Below, piece by piece: positions 23,301-38,028 of a stretch of DNA of 64,000 bases. The position numbers were made by a program, and so were the translations under genes. Source of the stretch: Escarpia spicata (taxonomy: Eukaryota > Annelida > Polychaeta > Sabellida > Siboglinidae); the NCBI GenBank assembly GCA_963995525.1, contig OZ023207.1:27123276-27187275 (forward strand). The letters run 5' to 3'. The notes under the pieces were generated by a model. The model saw nothing but the letters and a program-made list of their open reading frames with translations, had not been told where the DNA came from and did not search any database. Numbering within the stretch: position 1 is the stretch's first letter; each line of letters opens with the position of its first letter.

Positions 23301-26300
23301 ATGGCTACAAAGGACCACTGAATCCCTTTAGCCATACAGCTGTCACACTGTCCCTGTATCTAACAAGGCTTGTGTGGACAGTTGACAGGAGAACTGGCTT
23401 CATAGGACCACTGAATCCCTTTAGCCATACAGCAGTCACACTGTCTCAGTATCTAACAAGGCTTATGTGGACAATTGACAGGAGAACTGACTTCAAAGGA
23501 CCACTGAATCCCTTTAGCCATACAGCAGTCACACTGTCTCAGTATCTAACAAGGCTTGTGTGGACAGTTGACAGGAGAACTGGCTTCAAAGGACCACTGA
23601 ATCCCTTTAGCCATACAGCAGTCACACTGTCTCAGTATCTAACAAGGCTTGTGTGGACAGTTGGCAGGAGAACTGGCTTCAAAGGACCACTGAATCCCTT
23701 TAGCCATACAGCAGTCACACTGTCCCAGTATCTAACAACGCTTGTGTGGACAGTTGGCAGGAGAACTGGCTTCAAAGGACCACTGAATCCCTTTAGCCAT
23801 ACAGCAGTCACACTGTCCCAGTATCTAACAAGGCTTGGGTGGACAGTTGGCAGGAGAACTGGCTTCAAAGGACCACTGAATCCCTTTAGCCATACAGCAG
23901 TCACACTGTCCCAGTATCTAACAAGGCTTGTGTGGACAGTTGGCAGGAGAACTGACTTCAAAGGACCACTGAATCCCTTTAACCATACAGCAGTCACACT
24001 GTCCCGGTATCTAACAAGGTTTGTGTGGACAGTTGACAGGAGAACTGGCTTCAAAGGACCACTGAATCCCTTTAACCATACAGCAGTCACACTGTCCCAG
24101 TATCTAACAAGGCTTGTGTGGACAGTTGGCAGGAGAAATGGCTACAAAGGACCACTGAATCCCTTTAGCCATACAGCTGTCACACTGTCCCGGTATCTAA
24201 CAAGGCTTGTGTGGACTGTTGACAGGAGAACTGACTTCAAAGGACCACTGAATCCCTTTAGCCATACAGCAGTCACACTGTCTCAGTATCTAACAAGGCT
24301 TGTGTCGACAGTTGACAGGAGAACTGGCTTCAAAGGACCACTGAATCCCTTTAGCCATACAGCAGTCACACTGTCCCAGTATCTAACAAGGCTTGTGTGG
24401 ACAGTTGACAGGAGAACTGACTTCAAAGGACCACTGAATCCCTTTAGCCATACAGCAGTCACACTGTCCCAGTATCTAACAAGGCTTGTGTGGACAGTTG
24501 GCAGGAGAACTGGCTTCAAAGGACCACTGAATCCCTTTAGCCATACAGCAGTCACACTGTCCCGGTATATAACAAGGCTTGTGTGGACAGTTGGCAGGAG
24601 AACTGGCTTCAAAGGACCACTGAATCCCTTTAGCCATACAGCAGTCACACTCTCCCAGTATCTAACAAGGCTTGTGTGGACAGTTGGCAGGAGAACTGGC
24701 TTCAAAGGACCACTGAATCCCTTTAGCCATACAGTAGTCACACTGTCCCAGCATCTAACAAGACTTATGTGGACAGTTGACAGGAGAACTGGCTTCAAAG
24801 GACCACTGAATCCCTTTAGCCATACAGCAGTCACACTGTCCCAGTATCTAACAAGGCTTGTGTGGACAGTTGACAGGAGAACTGACTTCAAAGGACCACT
24901 GAATCCCTTTAGCCATACAGCAGTCACACTCTCCCAGTATCTAACAAGGCTTGTGTGGACAGTTTGCAGGAGAACTGACTTCAAAGGACCACTGAGTCCC
25001 TTGTGTGGACAGTTGACAGGAGAACTGGCTTCAAAGGACCACTGAATCCCTTTAGCCATACAACAGTCACACTGTCCCAGTATCTAACAAGGCTTGTGTG
25101 GACAGTTGGCAGGAGAAATGGCTACAAAGGACCACTGAATCCCTTTAGCCATACAGCTGTCACACTGTCCCTGTATCTAACAAGGCTTGTGTGGACAGTT
25201 GACATGAGAACTGGCTTCAAAGGACCACTGAATCCCTTTAGCCATACAGCAGTCACACTGTCTCAGTATCTAACAAGGCTTATGTGGACAATTGACAGGA
25301 GAACTGACTTCAAAGGACCACTGAATCCCTTTAGCCATACAGCAGTCACACTGTCTCAGTATCTAACAAGGCTTGTGTGGACAGTTGGCAGGAGAAATGG
25401 CTACAAAGGACCATTGAATCCCTTTAGCCATACAGCTGTCACACTGTCCCTGTATCTAACAAGGCTTGTTTGGACAGTTGACAGGAGAACTGGCTTCATA
25501 GGACCACTGAATCCCTTTAGCCATACAGCAGTCACACTGTCTCAGTATCTAACAAGGCTTATGTGGACAATTGACAGGAGAACTGACTTCAAAGGACCAC
25601 TGAATCCCTTTAGCCATACAGCAGTCACACTGTCTCAGTATCTAACAAGGCTTGTGTGGACAGTTGACAGGAGAACTGGCTTCAAAGGACCACTGAATCC
25701 CTTTAGCCATACAGCAGTCACACTGTCTCAGTATCTAACAAGGCTTGTGTGGACAGTTGGCAGGAGAACTGGCTTCAAAGGACCACTGAATCCCTTTAGC
25801 CATACAGCAGTCACACTGTCCCAGTATCTAACAACGCTTGTGTGGACAGTTGGCAGGAGAACTGGCTTCAAAGGACCACTGAATCCCTTTAGCCATACAG
25901 CAGTCACACTGTCCCAGTATCTAACAAGGCTTGTGTGGACAGTTGGCAGGAGAACTGGCTTCAAAGGACCACTGAATCCCTTTAGCCATACAGCAGTCAC
26001 ACTGTCCCAGTATCTAACAAGGCTTGTGTGGACAGTTGGCAGGAGAACTGACTTCAAAGGACCACTGAATCCCTTTAACCATACAGCAGTCACACTGTCC
26101 CGGTATCTAACAAGGTTTGTGTGGACAGTTGACAAAAGAACTGGCTTCAAAGGACCACTGAATCCCTTTAACCATACAGCAGTCGCACTGTCCCAGTATC
26201 TAACAAGGCTTGTGTGGACAGTTGGCAGGAGAAATGGCTACAAAGGACCACTGAATCCCTTTAGCCATACAGCTGTCACACTGTCCCGGTATCTAACAAG

Positions 26301-29300
26301 GCTTGTGTGGACTGTTGACAGGAGAACTGGCTTCAAAGGACCACTGAATCCCTTTAGCCATACAGTAGTCACACTGTCCCAGCATCTAACAAGACTTATG
26401 TGGACAGTTGACAGGAGAACTGGCTTCAAAGGACCACTGAATCCCTTTAGCCATACAGCAGTCACACTGTCCCAGTATCTAACAAGGCTTGTGTGGACAG
26501 TTGACAGGAGAACTGACTTCAAAGGACCACTGAATCCCTTTAGCCATACAGCAGTCACACTCTCCCAGTATCTAACAAGGCTTGTGTGGACAGTTTGCAG
26601 GAGAACTGCCTTCAAAGGACCACTGAGTCCCTTGTGTGGACAGTTGACAGGAGAACTGGCTTCAAAGGACCACTGAATCCCTTTAGCCATACAACAGTCA
26701 CACTGTCCCAGTATCTAACAAGGCTTGTGTGGACAGTTGGCAGGAGAAATGGCTACAAAGGACCACTGAATCCCTTTAGCCATACAGCTGTCACACTGTC
26801 CCTGTATCTAACAAGGCTTGTGTGGACAGTTGACATGAGAACTGGCTTCAAAGGACCACTGAATCCCTTTAGCCATACAGCAGTCACACTGTCTCAGTAA
26901 CTAACAAGGCTTATGTGGACAATTGACAGGAGAACTGACTTCAAAGGACCACTGAATCCCTTTAGCCATACAGCAGTCACACTGTCTCAGTATCTAACAA
27001 GGCTTGTGTGGACAGTTGGCAGGAGAAATGGCTACAAAGGACCATTGAATCCCTTTAGCCATACAGCTGTCACACTGTCCCTGTATCTAACAAGGCTTGT
27101 GTGGACAGTTGGCAGGAGAAATGGCTACAAAGGACCACTGAATCCCTTTAGCCATACAGCTGTCACACTGTCCCGGTATCTAACAAGGCTTGTGTGGACT
27201 GTTGACAGGAGAACTGGCTTCAAAGGACCACTGAATCCCTTTAGCCATACAGCAGTCACACTGTCTCAGTATCTAACAAGGCTTATGTGGACAATTGACA
27301 GGAGAACTGACTTAAAAGGACCACTGAATCCCTTTAGCCATACAGCAGTCACACTGTCTCAGTATCTAACAAGGCTTGTGTGGACAGTTGACAGGAGAAC
27401 TGGCTTCAAAGGACCACTGAATCCCTTTAGCCATACAGCAGTCATACTGTCCCGGTATCTAACAAGGCTTGTGTGGACAGTTGACAGGAGAACTGGCTTC
27501 AAAGGACCACTGAATCCCTTTAGCCATAGAGCAGTCACACTGTCCCGGTATCTAATAAGGCTTGTGTGGACAGTTGACAGGAGAACTGGCTTCAAAGGAC
27601 CACTGAATCCTTTAACCATACAGCAGTCACACTGTCCCGGTATCTAACAAGGCTGGTGTGAACAGTTGACAGGAAAACTGACTTCAAAGGACCACTGAAT
27701 CCCTTTAGCCATACAGCAGTCACACTCTCCCAGTATCTAACAAGGCTTGTGTGGACAGTTGGCAGGAGAACTGACTTCAAAGGACCACTGAGTCCCTTTA
27801 GCCATACAGCAGTCACACTGTCCCAGTATCTAACAAGGTTTGTGTGGACAGTTGGCAGGAGAACTGGCTTCAAAGGACCACTGAGTCCCTTGTGTGGACA
27901 GTTGACAGGAGAACTGGCTTCAAAGGACCACTGAATCCCTTTAGCCATACAACAGTCACACTGTCCCAGTATCTAACAAGGCTTGTGTGGACAGTTGGCA
28001 GGAGAAATGGCTACAAAGGACCACTGAATCCCTTTAGCCATACAGCTGTCACACTGTCCCTGTATCTAACAAGGCTTGTGTGGACAGTTGACAGGAGAAC
28101 TGACTTCAAAGGACCACTGAATCCCTTTAGCCATACAGCAGTCACACTGTCTCAGTATCTAACAAGGCTTGTGTGGACAGTTGGCAGGAGAAATGGCTAC
28201 AAAGGACCACTGAATCCCTTTAGCCATACAGCTGTCACACTGTCCCTGTATCTAACAAGGCTTGTGTGGACAGTTGACAGGAGAACTGGCTTCATAGGAC
28301 CACTGAATCCCTTTAGCCATACAGCAGTCACACTGTCTCAGTATCTAACAAGGCTTATGTGGACAATTGACAGGAGAACTGACTTCAAAGGACCACTGAA
28401 TCCCTTTAGCCATACAGCAGTCACACTGTCTCAGTATCTAACAAGGCTTGTGTGGACAGTTGACAGGAGAACTGGCTTCAAAGGACCACTGAATCCCTTT
28501 AGCCATACAGCAGTCACACTGTCTCAGTATCTAACAAGGCTTGTGTGGACAGTTGGCAGGAGAACTGGCTTCAAAGGACCACTGAATCCCTTTAGCCATA
28601 CAGCAGTCACACTGTCCCAGTATCTAACAACGCTTGTGTGGACAGTTGGCAGGAGAACTGGCTTCAAAGGACCACTGAATCCCTTTAGCCATACAGCAGT
28701 CACACTGTCCCAGTATCTAACAAGGCTTGGGTGGACAGTTGGCAGGAGAACTGGCTTCAAAGGACCACTGAATCCCTTTAGCCATACAGCAGTCACACTG
28801 TCCCAGTATCTAACAAGGCTTGTGTGGACAGTTGGCACGAGAACTGACTTCAAAGGACCACTGAATCCCTTTAACCATACAGCAGTCACACTGTCCCGGT
28901 ATCTAACAAGGTTTGTGTGGACAGTTGACAGGAGAACTGGCTTCAAAGGACCACTGAATCCCTTTAACCATACAGCAGTCACACTGTCCCAGTATCTAAC
29001 AAGGCTTGTGTGGACAGTTGGCAGGAGAAATGGCTACAAAGGACCACTGAATCCCTTTAGCCATACAGCTGTCACACTGTCCCGGTATCTAACAAGGCTT
29101 GTGTGGACTGTTGACAGGAGAACTGACTTCAAAGGACCACTGAATCCCTTTAGCCATACAGCAGTCACACTGTCTCAGTATCTAACAAGGCTTGTGTCGA
29201 CAGTTGACAGGAGAACTGGCTTCAAAGGACCACTGAATCCCTTTAGCCATACAGCAGTCACACTGTCCCAGTATCTAACAAGGCTTGTGTGGACAGTTGA

Positions 29301-31570
29301 CAGGAGAACTGACTTCAAAGGACCACTGAATCCCTTTAGCCATACAGCAGTCACACTGTCCCAGTATCTAACAAGGCTTGTGTGGACAGTTGGCAGGAGA
29401 ACTGGCTTCAAAGGACCACTGAATCCCTTTAGCCATACAGCAGTCACACTGTCCCGGTATATAACAAGGCTTGTGTGGACAGTTGGCAGGAGAACTGGCT
29501 TCAAAGGACCACTGAATCCCTTTAGCCATACAGCAGTCACACTCTCCCAGTATCTAACAAGGCTTGTGTGGACAGTTGGCAGGAGAACTGGCTTCAAAGG
29601 ACCACTGAATCCCTTTAGCCATACAGTAGTCACACTGTCCCAGCATCTAACAAGACTTATGTGGACAGTTGACAGGAGAACTGGCTTCAAAGGACCACTG
29701 AATCCCTTTAGCCATACAGCAGTCACACAGTCCCAGTATCTAACAAGGCTTGTGTGGACAGTTGACAGGAGAACTGACTTCAAAGGACCACTGAATCCCT
29801 TTAGCCATACAGCAGTCACACTCTCCCAGTATCTAACAAGGCTTGTGTGGACAGTTTGCAGGAGAACTGACTTCAAAGGACCACTGAGTCCCTTGTGTGG
29901 ACAGTTGACAGGAGAACTGGCTTCAAAGGACCACTGAATCCCTTTAGCCATACAACAGTCACACTGTCCCAGTATCTAACAAGGTTTGTGTGGACAGTTG
30001 GCAGGAGAAATGGCTACAAAGGACCACTGAATCCCTTTAGCCATACAGCTGTCACACTGTCCCTGTATCTAACAAGGCTTGTGTGGACAGTTGACATGAG
30101 AACTGGCTTCAAAGGACCACTGAATCCCTTTAGCCATACAGCAGTCACACTGTCTCAGTATCTAACAAGGCTTATGTGGACAATTGACAGGAGAACTGAC
30201 TTCAAAGGACCACTGAATCCCTTTAGCCATACAGCAGTCACACTGTCTCAGTATCTAACAAGGCTTGTGTGGACAGTTGGCAGGAGAAATGGCTACAAAG
30301 GACCATTGAATCCCTTTAGCCATACAGCTGTCACACTGTCCCTGTATCTAACAAGGCTTGTTTGGACAGTTGACAGGAGAACTGGCTTCATAGGACCACT
30401 GAATCCCTTTAGCCATACAGCAGTCACACTGTCTCAGTATCTAACAAGGCTTATGTGGACAATTGACAGGAGAACTGACTTCAAAGGACCACTGAATCCC
30501 TTTAGCCATACAGCAGTCACACTGTCTCAGTATCTAACAAGGCTTGTGTGGACAGTTGACAGGAGAACTGGCTTCAAAGGACCACTGAATCCCTTTAGCC
30601 ATACAGCAGTCACACTGTCTCAGTATCTAACAAGGCTTGTGTGGACAGTTGGCAGGAGAACTGGCTTCAAAGGACCACTGAATCCCTTTAGCCATACAGC
30701 AGTCACACTGTCCCAGTATCTAACAACGCTTGTGTGGACAGTTGGCAGGAGAACTGGCTTCAAAGGACCACTGAATCCCTTTAGCCATACAGCAGTCACA
30801 CTGTCCCAGTATCTAACAAGGCTTGTGTGGACAGTTGGCAGGAGAACTGGCTTCAAAGGACCACTGAATCCCTTTAGCCATACAGCAGTCACACTGTCCC
30901 AGTATCTAACAAGGCTTGTGTGGACAGTTGGCAGGAGAACTGACTTCAAAGGACCACTGAATCCCTTTAACCATACAGCAGTCACACTGTCCCGGTATCT
31001 AACAAGGTTTGTGTGGACAGTTGACAAAAGAACTGGCTTCAAAGGACCACTGAATCCCTTTAACCATACAGCAGTCACACTGTCCCAGTATCTAACAAGG
31101 CTTGTGTGGACAGTTGGCAGGAGAAATGGCTACAAAGGACCACTGAATCCCTTTAGCCATACAGCTGTCACACTGTCCCGGTATCTAACAAGGCTTGTGT
31201 GGACTGTTGACAGGAGAACTGGCTTCAAAGGACCACTGAATCCCTTTAGCCATACAGTAGTCACACTGTCCCAGCATCTAACAAGACTTATGTGGACAGT
31301 TGACAGGAGAACTGGCTTCAAAGGACCACTGAATCCCTTTAGCCATACAGCAGTCACACTGTCCCAGTATCTAACAAGGCTTGTGTGGACAGTTGACAGG
31401 AGAACTGACTTCAAAGGACCACTGAATCCCTTTAGCCATACAGCAGTCACACTCTCCCAGTATCTAACAAGGCTTGTGTGGACAGTTTGCAGGAGAACTG
31501 CCTTCAAAGGACCACTGAGTCCCTTGTGTGGACAGTTGACAGGAGAACTGGCTTCAAAGGACCACTGAAT
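17366..31570. repeat. Eight 50-bp shortened monomers in the 93-bp array
   Basis: Monomers with a 43-bp deletion join GAGTCCCTT directly to GTGTGGACAG. Junctions are at 17413, 20997, 22999, 25002, 26633, 27891, 29894 and 31525. The deletion joins CCCTT|TAGCC to GGCTT|GTGTGG across a shared CTT, so one microhomology-mediated event followed by block duplication explains all eight. Each one shifts the reading frame. Confidence 0.9.
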
Positions 31571-31990
31571 CCCTTTAGCCATACAACAGTCACACTGTCC
31601 CAGTATCTAACAAGGCTTGTGTGGACAGTTGGCAGGAGAAATGGCTACAAAGGACCACTGAATCCCTTTAGCCATACAGCTGTCACACTGTCCCTGTATC
31701 TAACAAGGCTTGTGTGGACAGTTGACATGAGAACTGGCTTCAAAGGACCACTGAATCCCTTTAGCCATACAGCAGTCACACTGTCTCAGTATCTAACAAG
31801 GCTTATGTGGACAATTGACAGGAGAACTGACTTCAAAGGACCACTGAATCCCTTTAGCCATACAGCAGTCACACTGTCTCAGTATCTAACAAGGCTTGTG
31901 TGGACAGTTGGCAGGAGAAATGGCTACAAAGGACCATTGAATCCCTTTAGCCATACAGCTGTCACACTGTCCCTGTATCTAACAAGGCTT
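22210..31990. repeat. Higher-order block: 4892-bp unit in two tandem copies
   Basis: Landmarks recur at a shift of exactly 4892 bp: shortened monomers at 22999/27891, 25002/29894 and 26633/31525, and the one-base deletion monomer ending at 22755/27647. The unit equals 51 monomers of 93 bp plus three of 50 bp minus one base. Edges are approximate. The copies differ by scattered substitutions, for example TAT to TAA at 26898 in one copy only. Confidence 0.88.
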
Positions 31991-34900
31991 GTGTGGACAG
32001 TTGACAGGAGAACTGGCTTTATAGGACCACTGAATCCCTTTAGCCATACAGCAGTCACACTGTCTCAGTATCTAACAAGGCTTATGTGGACAATTGACAG
32101 GAGAACTGACTTCAAAGGACCACTGAATCCCTTTAGCCATACAGCAGTCACACTGTCTCAGTATCTAACAAGGCTTGTGTGGACAGTTGACAGGAGAACT
32201 GGCTTCAAAGGACCACTGAATCCCTTTAGCCATACAGCAGTCACACTGTCTCAGTATCTAACAAGGCTTGTGTGGACAGTTGGCAGGAGAACTGGCTTCA
32301 AAGGACCACTGAATCCCTTTAGCCATACAGCAGTCACACTGTCCCAGTATCTAACAACGCTTGTGTGGACAGTTGGCAGGAGAACTGGCTTCAAAGGACC
32401 ACTGAATCCCTTTAGCCATACAGCAGTCACACTGTCCCAGTATCTAACAAGGCTTGTGTGGACAGTTGGCAGGAGAACTGGCTTCAAAGGACCACTGAAT
32501 CCCTTTAGCCATACAGCAGTCACACTGTCCCAGTATCTAACAAGGCTTGTGTGGACAGTTGGCAGGAGAACTGACTTCAAAGGACCACTGAATCCCTTTA
32601 ACCATACAGCAGTCACACTGTCCCGGTATCTAACAAGGTTTGTGTGGACAGTTGACAGGAGAACTGGCTTCAAAGGACCACTGAATCCCTTTAACCATAC
32701 AGCAGTCACACTGTCCCAGTATCTAACAAGGCTTGTGTGGACAGTTGGCAGGAGAAATGGCTACAAAGGACCACTGAATCCCTTTAGCCATACAGCTGTC
32801 ACACTGTCCCGGTATCTAACAAGGCTTGTGTGGACTGTTGACAGGAGAACTGGCTTCAAAGGACCACTGAATCCCTTTAGCCATACAGCAATCACACTGT
32901 CTCAGTATCTAACAAGGCTTATGTGGACAATTGACAGGAGAACTGACTTCAAAGGACCACTGAATCCCTTTAGCCATACAGCAGTCACACTGTCTCAGTA
33001 TCTAACAAGGCTTGTGTCGACAGTTGACAGGAGAACTGGCTTCAAAGGACCACTGAATCCCTTTAGCCATACAGCAGTCACACTGTCCCAGTATCTAACA
33101 AGGCTTGTGTGGACAGTTGACAGGAGAACTGACTTCAAAGGACCACTGAATCCCTTTAGCCATACAGCAGTCACACTGTCCCAGTATCTAACAAGGCTTG
33201 TGTGGACAGTTGGCAGGAGAACTGGCTTCAAAGGACCACTGAATCCCTTTAGCCATACAGCAGTCACACTGTCCCGGTATATAACAAGGCTTGTGTGGAC
33301 AGTTGGCAGGAGAACTGGCTTCAAAGGACCACTGAATCCCTTTAGCCATACAGCAGTCACACTCTCCCAGTATCTAACAAGGCTTGTGTGGACAGTTGGC
33401 AGGAGAACTGGCTTCAAAGGACCACTGAATCCCTTTAGCCATACAGTAGTCACACTGTCCCAGCATCTAACAAGACTTATGTGGACAGTTGACAGGAGAA
33501 CTGGCTTCAAAGGACCACTGAATCCCTTTAGCCATACAGCAGTCACACTGTCCCAGTATCTAACAAGGCTTGTGTGGACAGTTGACAGGAGAACTGACTT
33601 CAAAGGACCACTGAATCCCTTTAGCCATACAGCAGTCACACTCTCCCAGTATCTAACAAGGCTTGTGTGGACAGTTTGCAGGAGAACTGACTTCAAAGGA
33701 CCACTGAGTCCCTTTAGCCATACAGCAGTCACACTCTCCCAGTATCTAACAAGGCTTGTGTGGACAGTTGGCAGGAGAACTGGCTTCAAAGGACCACTGA
33801 ATCCCTTTAGCCATACAGCAGTCACACTGTCCCAGCATCTAACAAGGCTTGTGTGGACAGTTGACAGGAGAACTGGCTTCAAAGGACCACTGAATCCCTT
33901 TAGCCATACAGTAGTCACACTGTCCCAGCATCTAACAAGACTTATGTGGACAGTTGACAGGAGAACTGGCTTCAAAGGACCACTGAATCCCTTTAACCAC
34001 ACAGCAGTCACACTGTCCCAGTATCTAACAAGGCTTGTGTGGACAGTTGGCAGGAGAACTGGCTTCAAAGGACCACTGAATCCCTTTAACCATACATCAG
34101 TCACACTCTCCCAGCATCTAACAAGGCTTGTGTGGACAGTTGACAGGAGAACTGGCTTCAAAGGACCACTGAATCCCTTTAGCCATACAACAGTCACACT
34201 GTCCCAGTATCTAACAAGGCTTGTGTGGACAGTTGGCAGGAGAACTGACTTCAAAGGACCACTGAATCCCTTTAACCATACAGCAGTCACACTGTCCCAG
34301 TATCTAACAAGGCTTGTGTGGACAGTTGGCAGGAGAAATGGCTACAAAGGACCACTGAATCCCTTTAGCCATACAGCTGTCACACTCTCCCGGTATCTAA
34401 CAAGGCTTGTGTGGACTGTTGACAGGAGAACTGGCTTCAAAGGACCACTGAATCCCTTTAGCCATAAAGCAATCACACTGTCTCAGTATCTAACAAGGCT
34501 TATGTGGACAATTGACAGGAGAACTGACTTCAAAGGACCACTGAATCCCTTTAGCCATACAGCAGTCACACTGTCTCAGTATCTAACAAGGCTTGTGTCG
34601 ACAGTTGACAGGAGAACTGGCTTCAAAGGTCCACTGAATCCCTTTAGCCATACAGCAGTCACACTGTCCAGTATCTAACAAGGCTTGTGTGGACAGTTAA
34701 CAGGAGAACTGACTTCAAAGGACCACTGAACCCCTTTAGCCATACAGCAGTCACACTGTCCCAGTATCTAACAAGGCTTGTGTGGACAGTTGGCAGGAGA
34801 ACTGGCTTCAAAGGAACACTGAATAACTTTAGCCATACAGCAGTCACACTCTCCCGGTATATAACAAGGCTTGTGTGGACAGTTGGCAGGAGAACTGGCT

Positions 34901-37900
34901 TCAAAGGACCACTGAATCCCTTTAGCCATACAGCAGTCACACTCTCCCAGTATCTAACAAGGCTTGTGTGGACAGTTGGCAGGAGAACTGGCTTCAAAGG
35001 ACCACTGAATCCCTTTAGCCATACAGTAGTCACACTGTCCCAGCATCTAACAAGACTTATGTGGACAGTTGACAGGAGAACTGGCTTCAAAGGACCACTG
35101 AATCCCTTTAGCCATACAGCAGTCACACTGTCCCAGTATCTAACAAGGCTTGTGTGGACAGTTGACAGGAGAACTGACTTCAAAGGACCACTGAATCCCT
35201 TTAGCCATACAGCAGTCACACTCTCCCAGTATCTAACAAGGCTTGTGTGGACAGTTTGCAGGAGAAATGACTTCAAAGGACCACTGAGTCCCTTTAACCA
35301 TACAGCGTTCACACTGTCCCGGTATCTAACAAGGTTTGTGTGGACAGTTGACAGGAGAACTGGCTTCAAAGGACCACTGAATCCCTTTAACCATACAGCA
35401 GTCACACTGTCCCAGTATCTAACAAGGCTTGTGTGGACAGTTGGCAGGAGAAATGGCTACAAAGGACCACTGAATCCCTTTAGCCATACAGATGTCACAC
35501 TGTCCCGGTATCTAACAAGGCTTGTGTGGACTGTTGACAGGAGAACTGGCTTCAAAGGATCACTGAATCCCTTTAGCCATACAGCAGTCACACTGTCCCG
35601 GTATATAACAAGGCTTGTGTGGACAGTTGGCAGGAGAACTGGCTTCAAAGGACCACTGAATCCCTTTAGCCATACAGCAGTCACACTCTCCCAGTATCTA
35701 ACAAGGCTTGTGTGGACAGTTGGCAGGATAATTGGCTTCAAAGGACCACTGAATCCCTTTAACCATACATCAGTCACACTGTCCCAGGATCTAACAAGGC
35801 TTGTGTGGGCAGTTGACAGGAGAACTGGCTTCAAAGGACCACTGAATCCCTTTAACCATACAGCAGTCACACTGTCCCAGTATCTAACAAGGCTTGTGTG
35901 GACAGTTGGCAGGAGAACTGGCTTCAAAGGACCACTGAATCCCTTTAACCATACAGCAGTCACACTGTCCCAGTATCTAACAAGGCTTGTGTGGACAGTT
36001 GGCAGGAGAACTGGCTTCAAAGGACCACTGAATCCCTTTAGCCATACAGTAGTCACACTGTCCCAGCATCTAACAAGACTTATGTGGACAGTTGACAGGA
36101 GAACTGGCTTCAAAGGACCACTGAATCCCTTTAACCACACAGCAGTCACACTGTCCCAGTATCTAACAAGGCTTGTGTGGACAGTTGGCAGGAGAACTGG
36201 CTTCAAAGGACCACTGAATCCCTTTAACCATACATCAGTCACACTGTCCCAGCATCAAACAAGGCTTGTGTGGACAGTTGACAGGAGAACTGGCTTCAAA
36301 GGACCACTGAATCCCTTTAACCATACAGCAGTCACACTGTCCCAGTATCTAACAAGGCTTGTGTGGACAGTTGGCAGGAGAAATGGCTACAAAGGACCAC
36401 TGAGTCCCTTTAGCCATACAGCTGTCACACTGTCCCGGTATCTAACAAGGCTTGTGTGGACAGTTGACAGGAGAACTGGCTTCAAAGGACCACTGAATCC
36501 CTTTAGCCATACAGCAGTCACACTGTCTCAGTATCTAACAAGGCTTGTGTGGACAGTTGGCAGGAGAACTGGCTTCAAAGGACCACTGAATCCCTTTAGC
36601 CATACAGCAGTCACACTGTCCCAGTATCTAACAACGCTTTTGTGGACAGTTGGCAGGAGAACTGGCTTCAAAGGACCACTGAATCCCTTTAGCCATACAG
36701 CAGTCACACTGTCCCAGTATCTAACAAGGCTTGTGTGGACAGTTGGCAGGAGAACTGGCTTCAAAGGACCACTGAATCCCTTTAGCCATACAGCAGTCAC
36801 ACTGTCTCAGTATCTAACAAGGCTTGTGTGGACAGTTGGCAGGAGAACTGACTTCAAAGGACCACTGAATCCCTTTAACCATACAGCGTTCACACTGTCC
36901 CGGTATCTAACAAGGTTTGTGTGGACAGTTGACAGGAGAACTGGCTTCAAAGGACCACTGAATCCCTTTAACCATACAGCAGTCACACTGTCCCAGTATC
37001 TAACAAGGCTTGTGTGGACAGTTGGCAGGAGAAATGGCTACAAAGGACCACTGAATCCCTTTAGCCATACAGATGTCACACTGTCCCGGTATCTAACAAG
37101 GCTTGTGTGGACTGTTGACAGGAGAACTGGCTTCAAAGGACCACTGAATCCCTTTAGCCATACAGCAGTCACACTGTCCCGGTATATAACAAGGCTTGTG
37201 TGGACAGTTGGCAGGAGAACTGGCTTCAAAGGACCACTGATTCCCTTTAGCCATACAGCAGTCACACTCTCCCAGTATCTAACAAGGCTTGTGTGGACAG
37301 TTGGCAGGATAATTGGCTTCAAAGGACCACTGAATCCCTTTAACCATACATCAGTCACACTGTCCCAGCATCTAACAAGGCTTGTGTGGGCAGTTGACAG
37401 GAGAACTGGCTTCAAAGGACCACTGAATCCCTTTAACCATACAGCAGTCACACTGTCCCAGTATCTAACAAGGCTTGTGTGGACAGTTGGCAGGAGAAAT
37501 GGCTACAAAGGACCACTGAATCCCTTTAGCCATACAGCTGTCACACTGTCCCGGTATCTAACAAGGCTTGTGTGGACAGTTGACAGGAGAACTGGCTTCA
37601 AAGGTCCACTGAATCCCTTTAGCCATAGAGCAGTCACACTGTCTCAGTATCTAACAAGGCTTATGTGGACAATTGACAGGAGAACATACTTCAAAGGACC
37701 ACTGAATCCCTTTAGCCATACAGCAGTCACACTGTCTCAGTATCTAACAAGGCTTGTGTGGACAGTTGACAGGAGAACTGGCTTCAAAGGACCAATGAAT
37801 CCCTTTAGCCATACAGCAGTTACACTGTCCCGGTATCTAACAAGGCTTGTGTGGACAGTTGACAGAAAAACTGGTTTCAAAGGACCACTGAATCCCTTTA

Positions 37901-38028
37901 GCCATACAGCAGTCACACTGTCCCAGTATCTAACAAGGCTTGTGTGGACAGTTGACAGGAGAACTGGCTTCAAAGGACCACTGAATCCCTTTAGCCATAC
38001 AGCAGTCAAACACTGTCCCGGTATCTAA

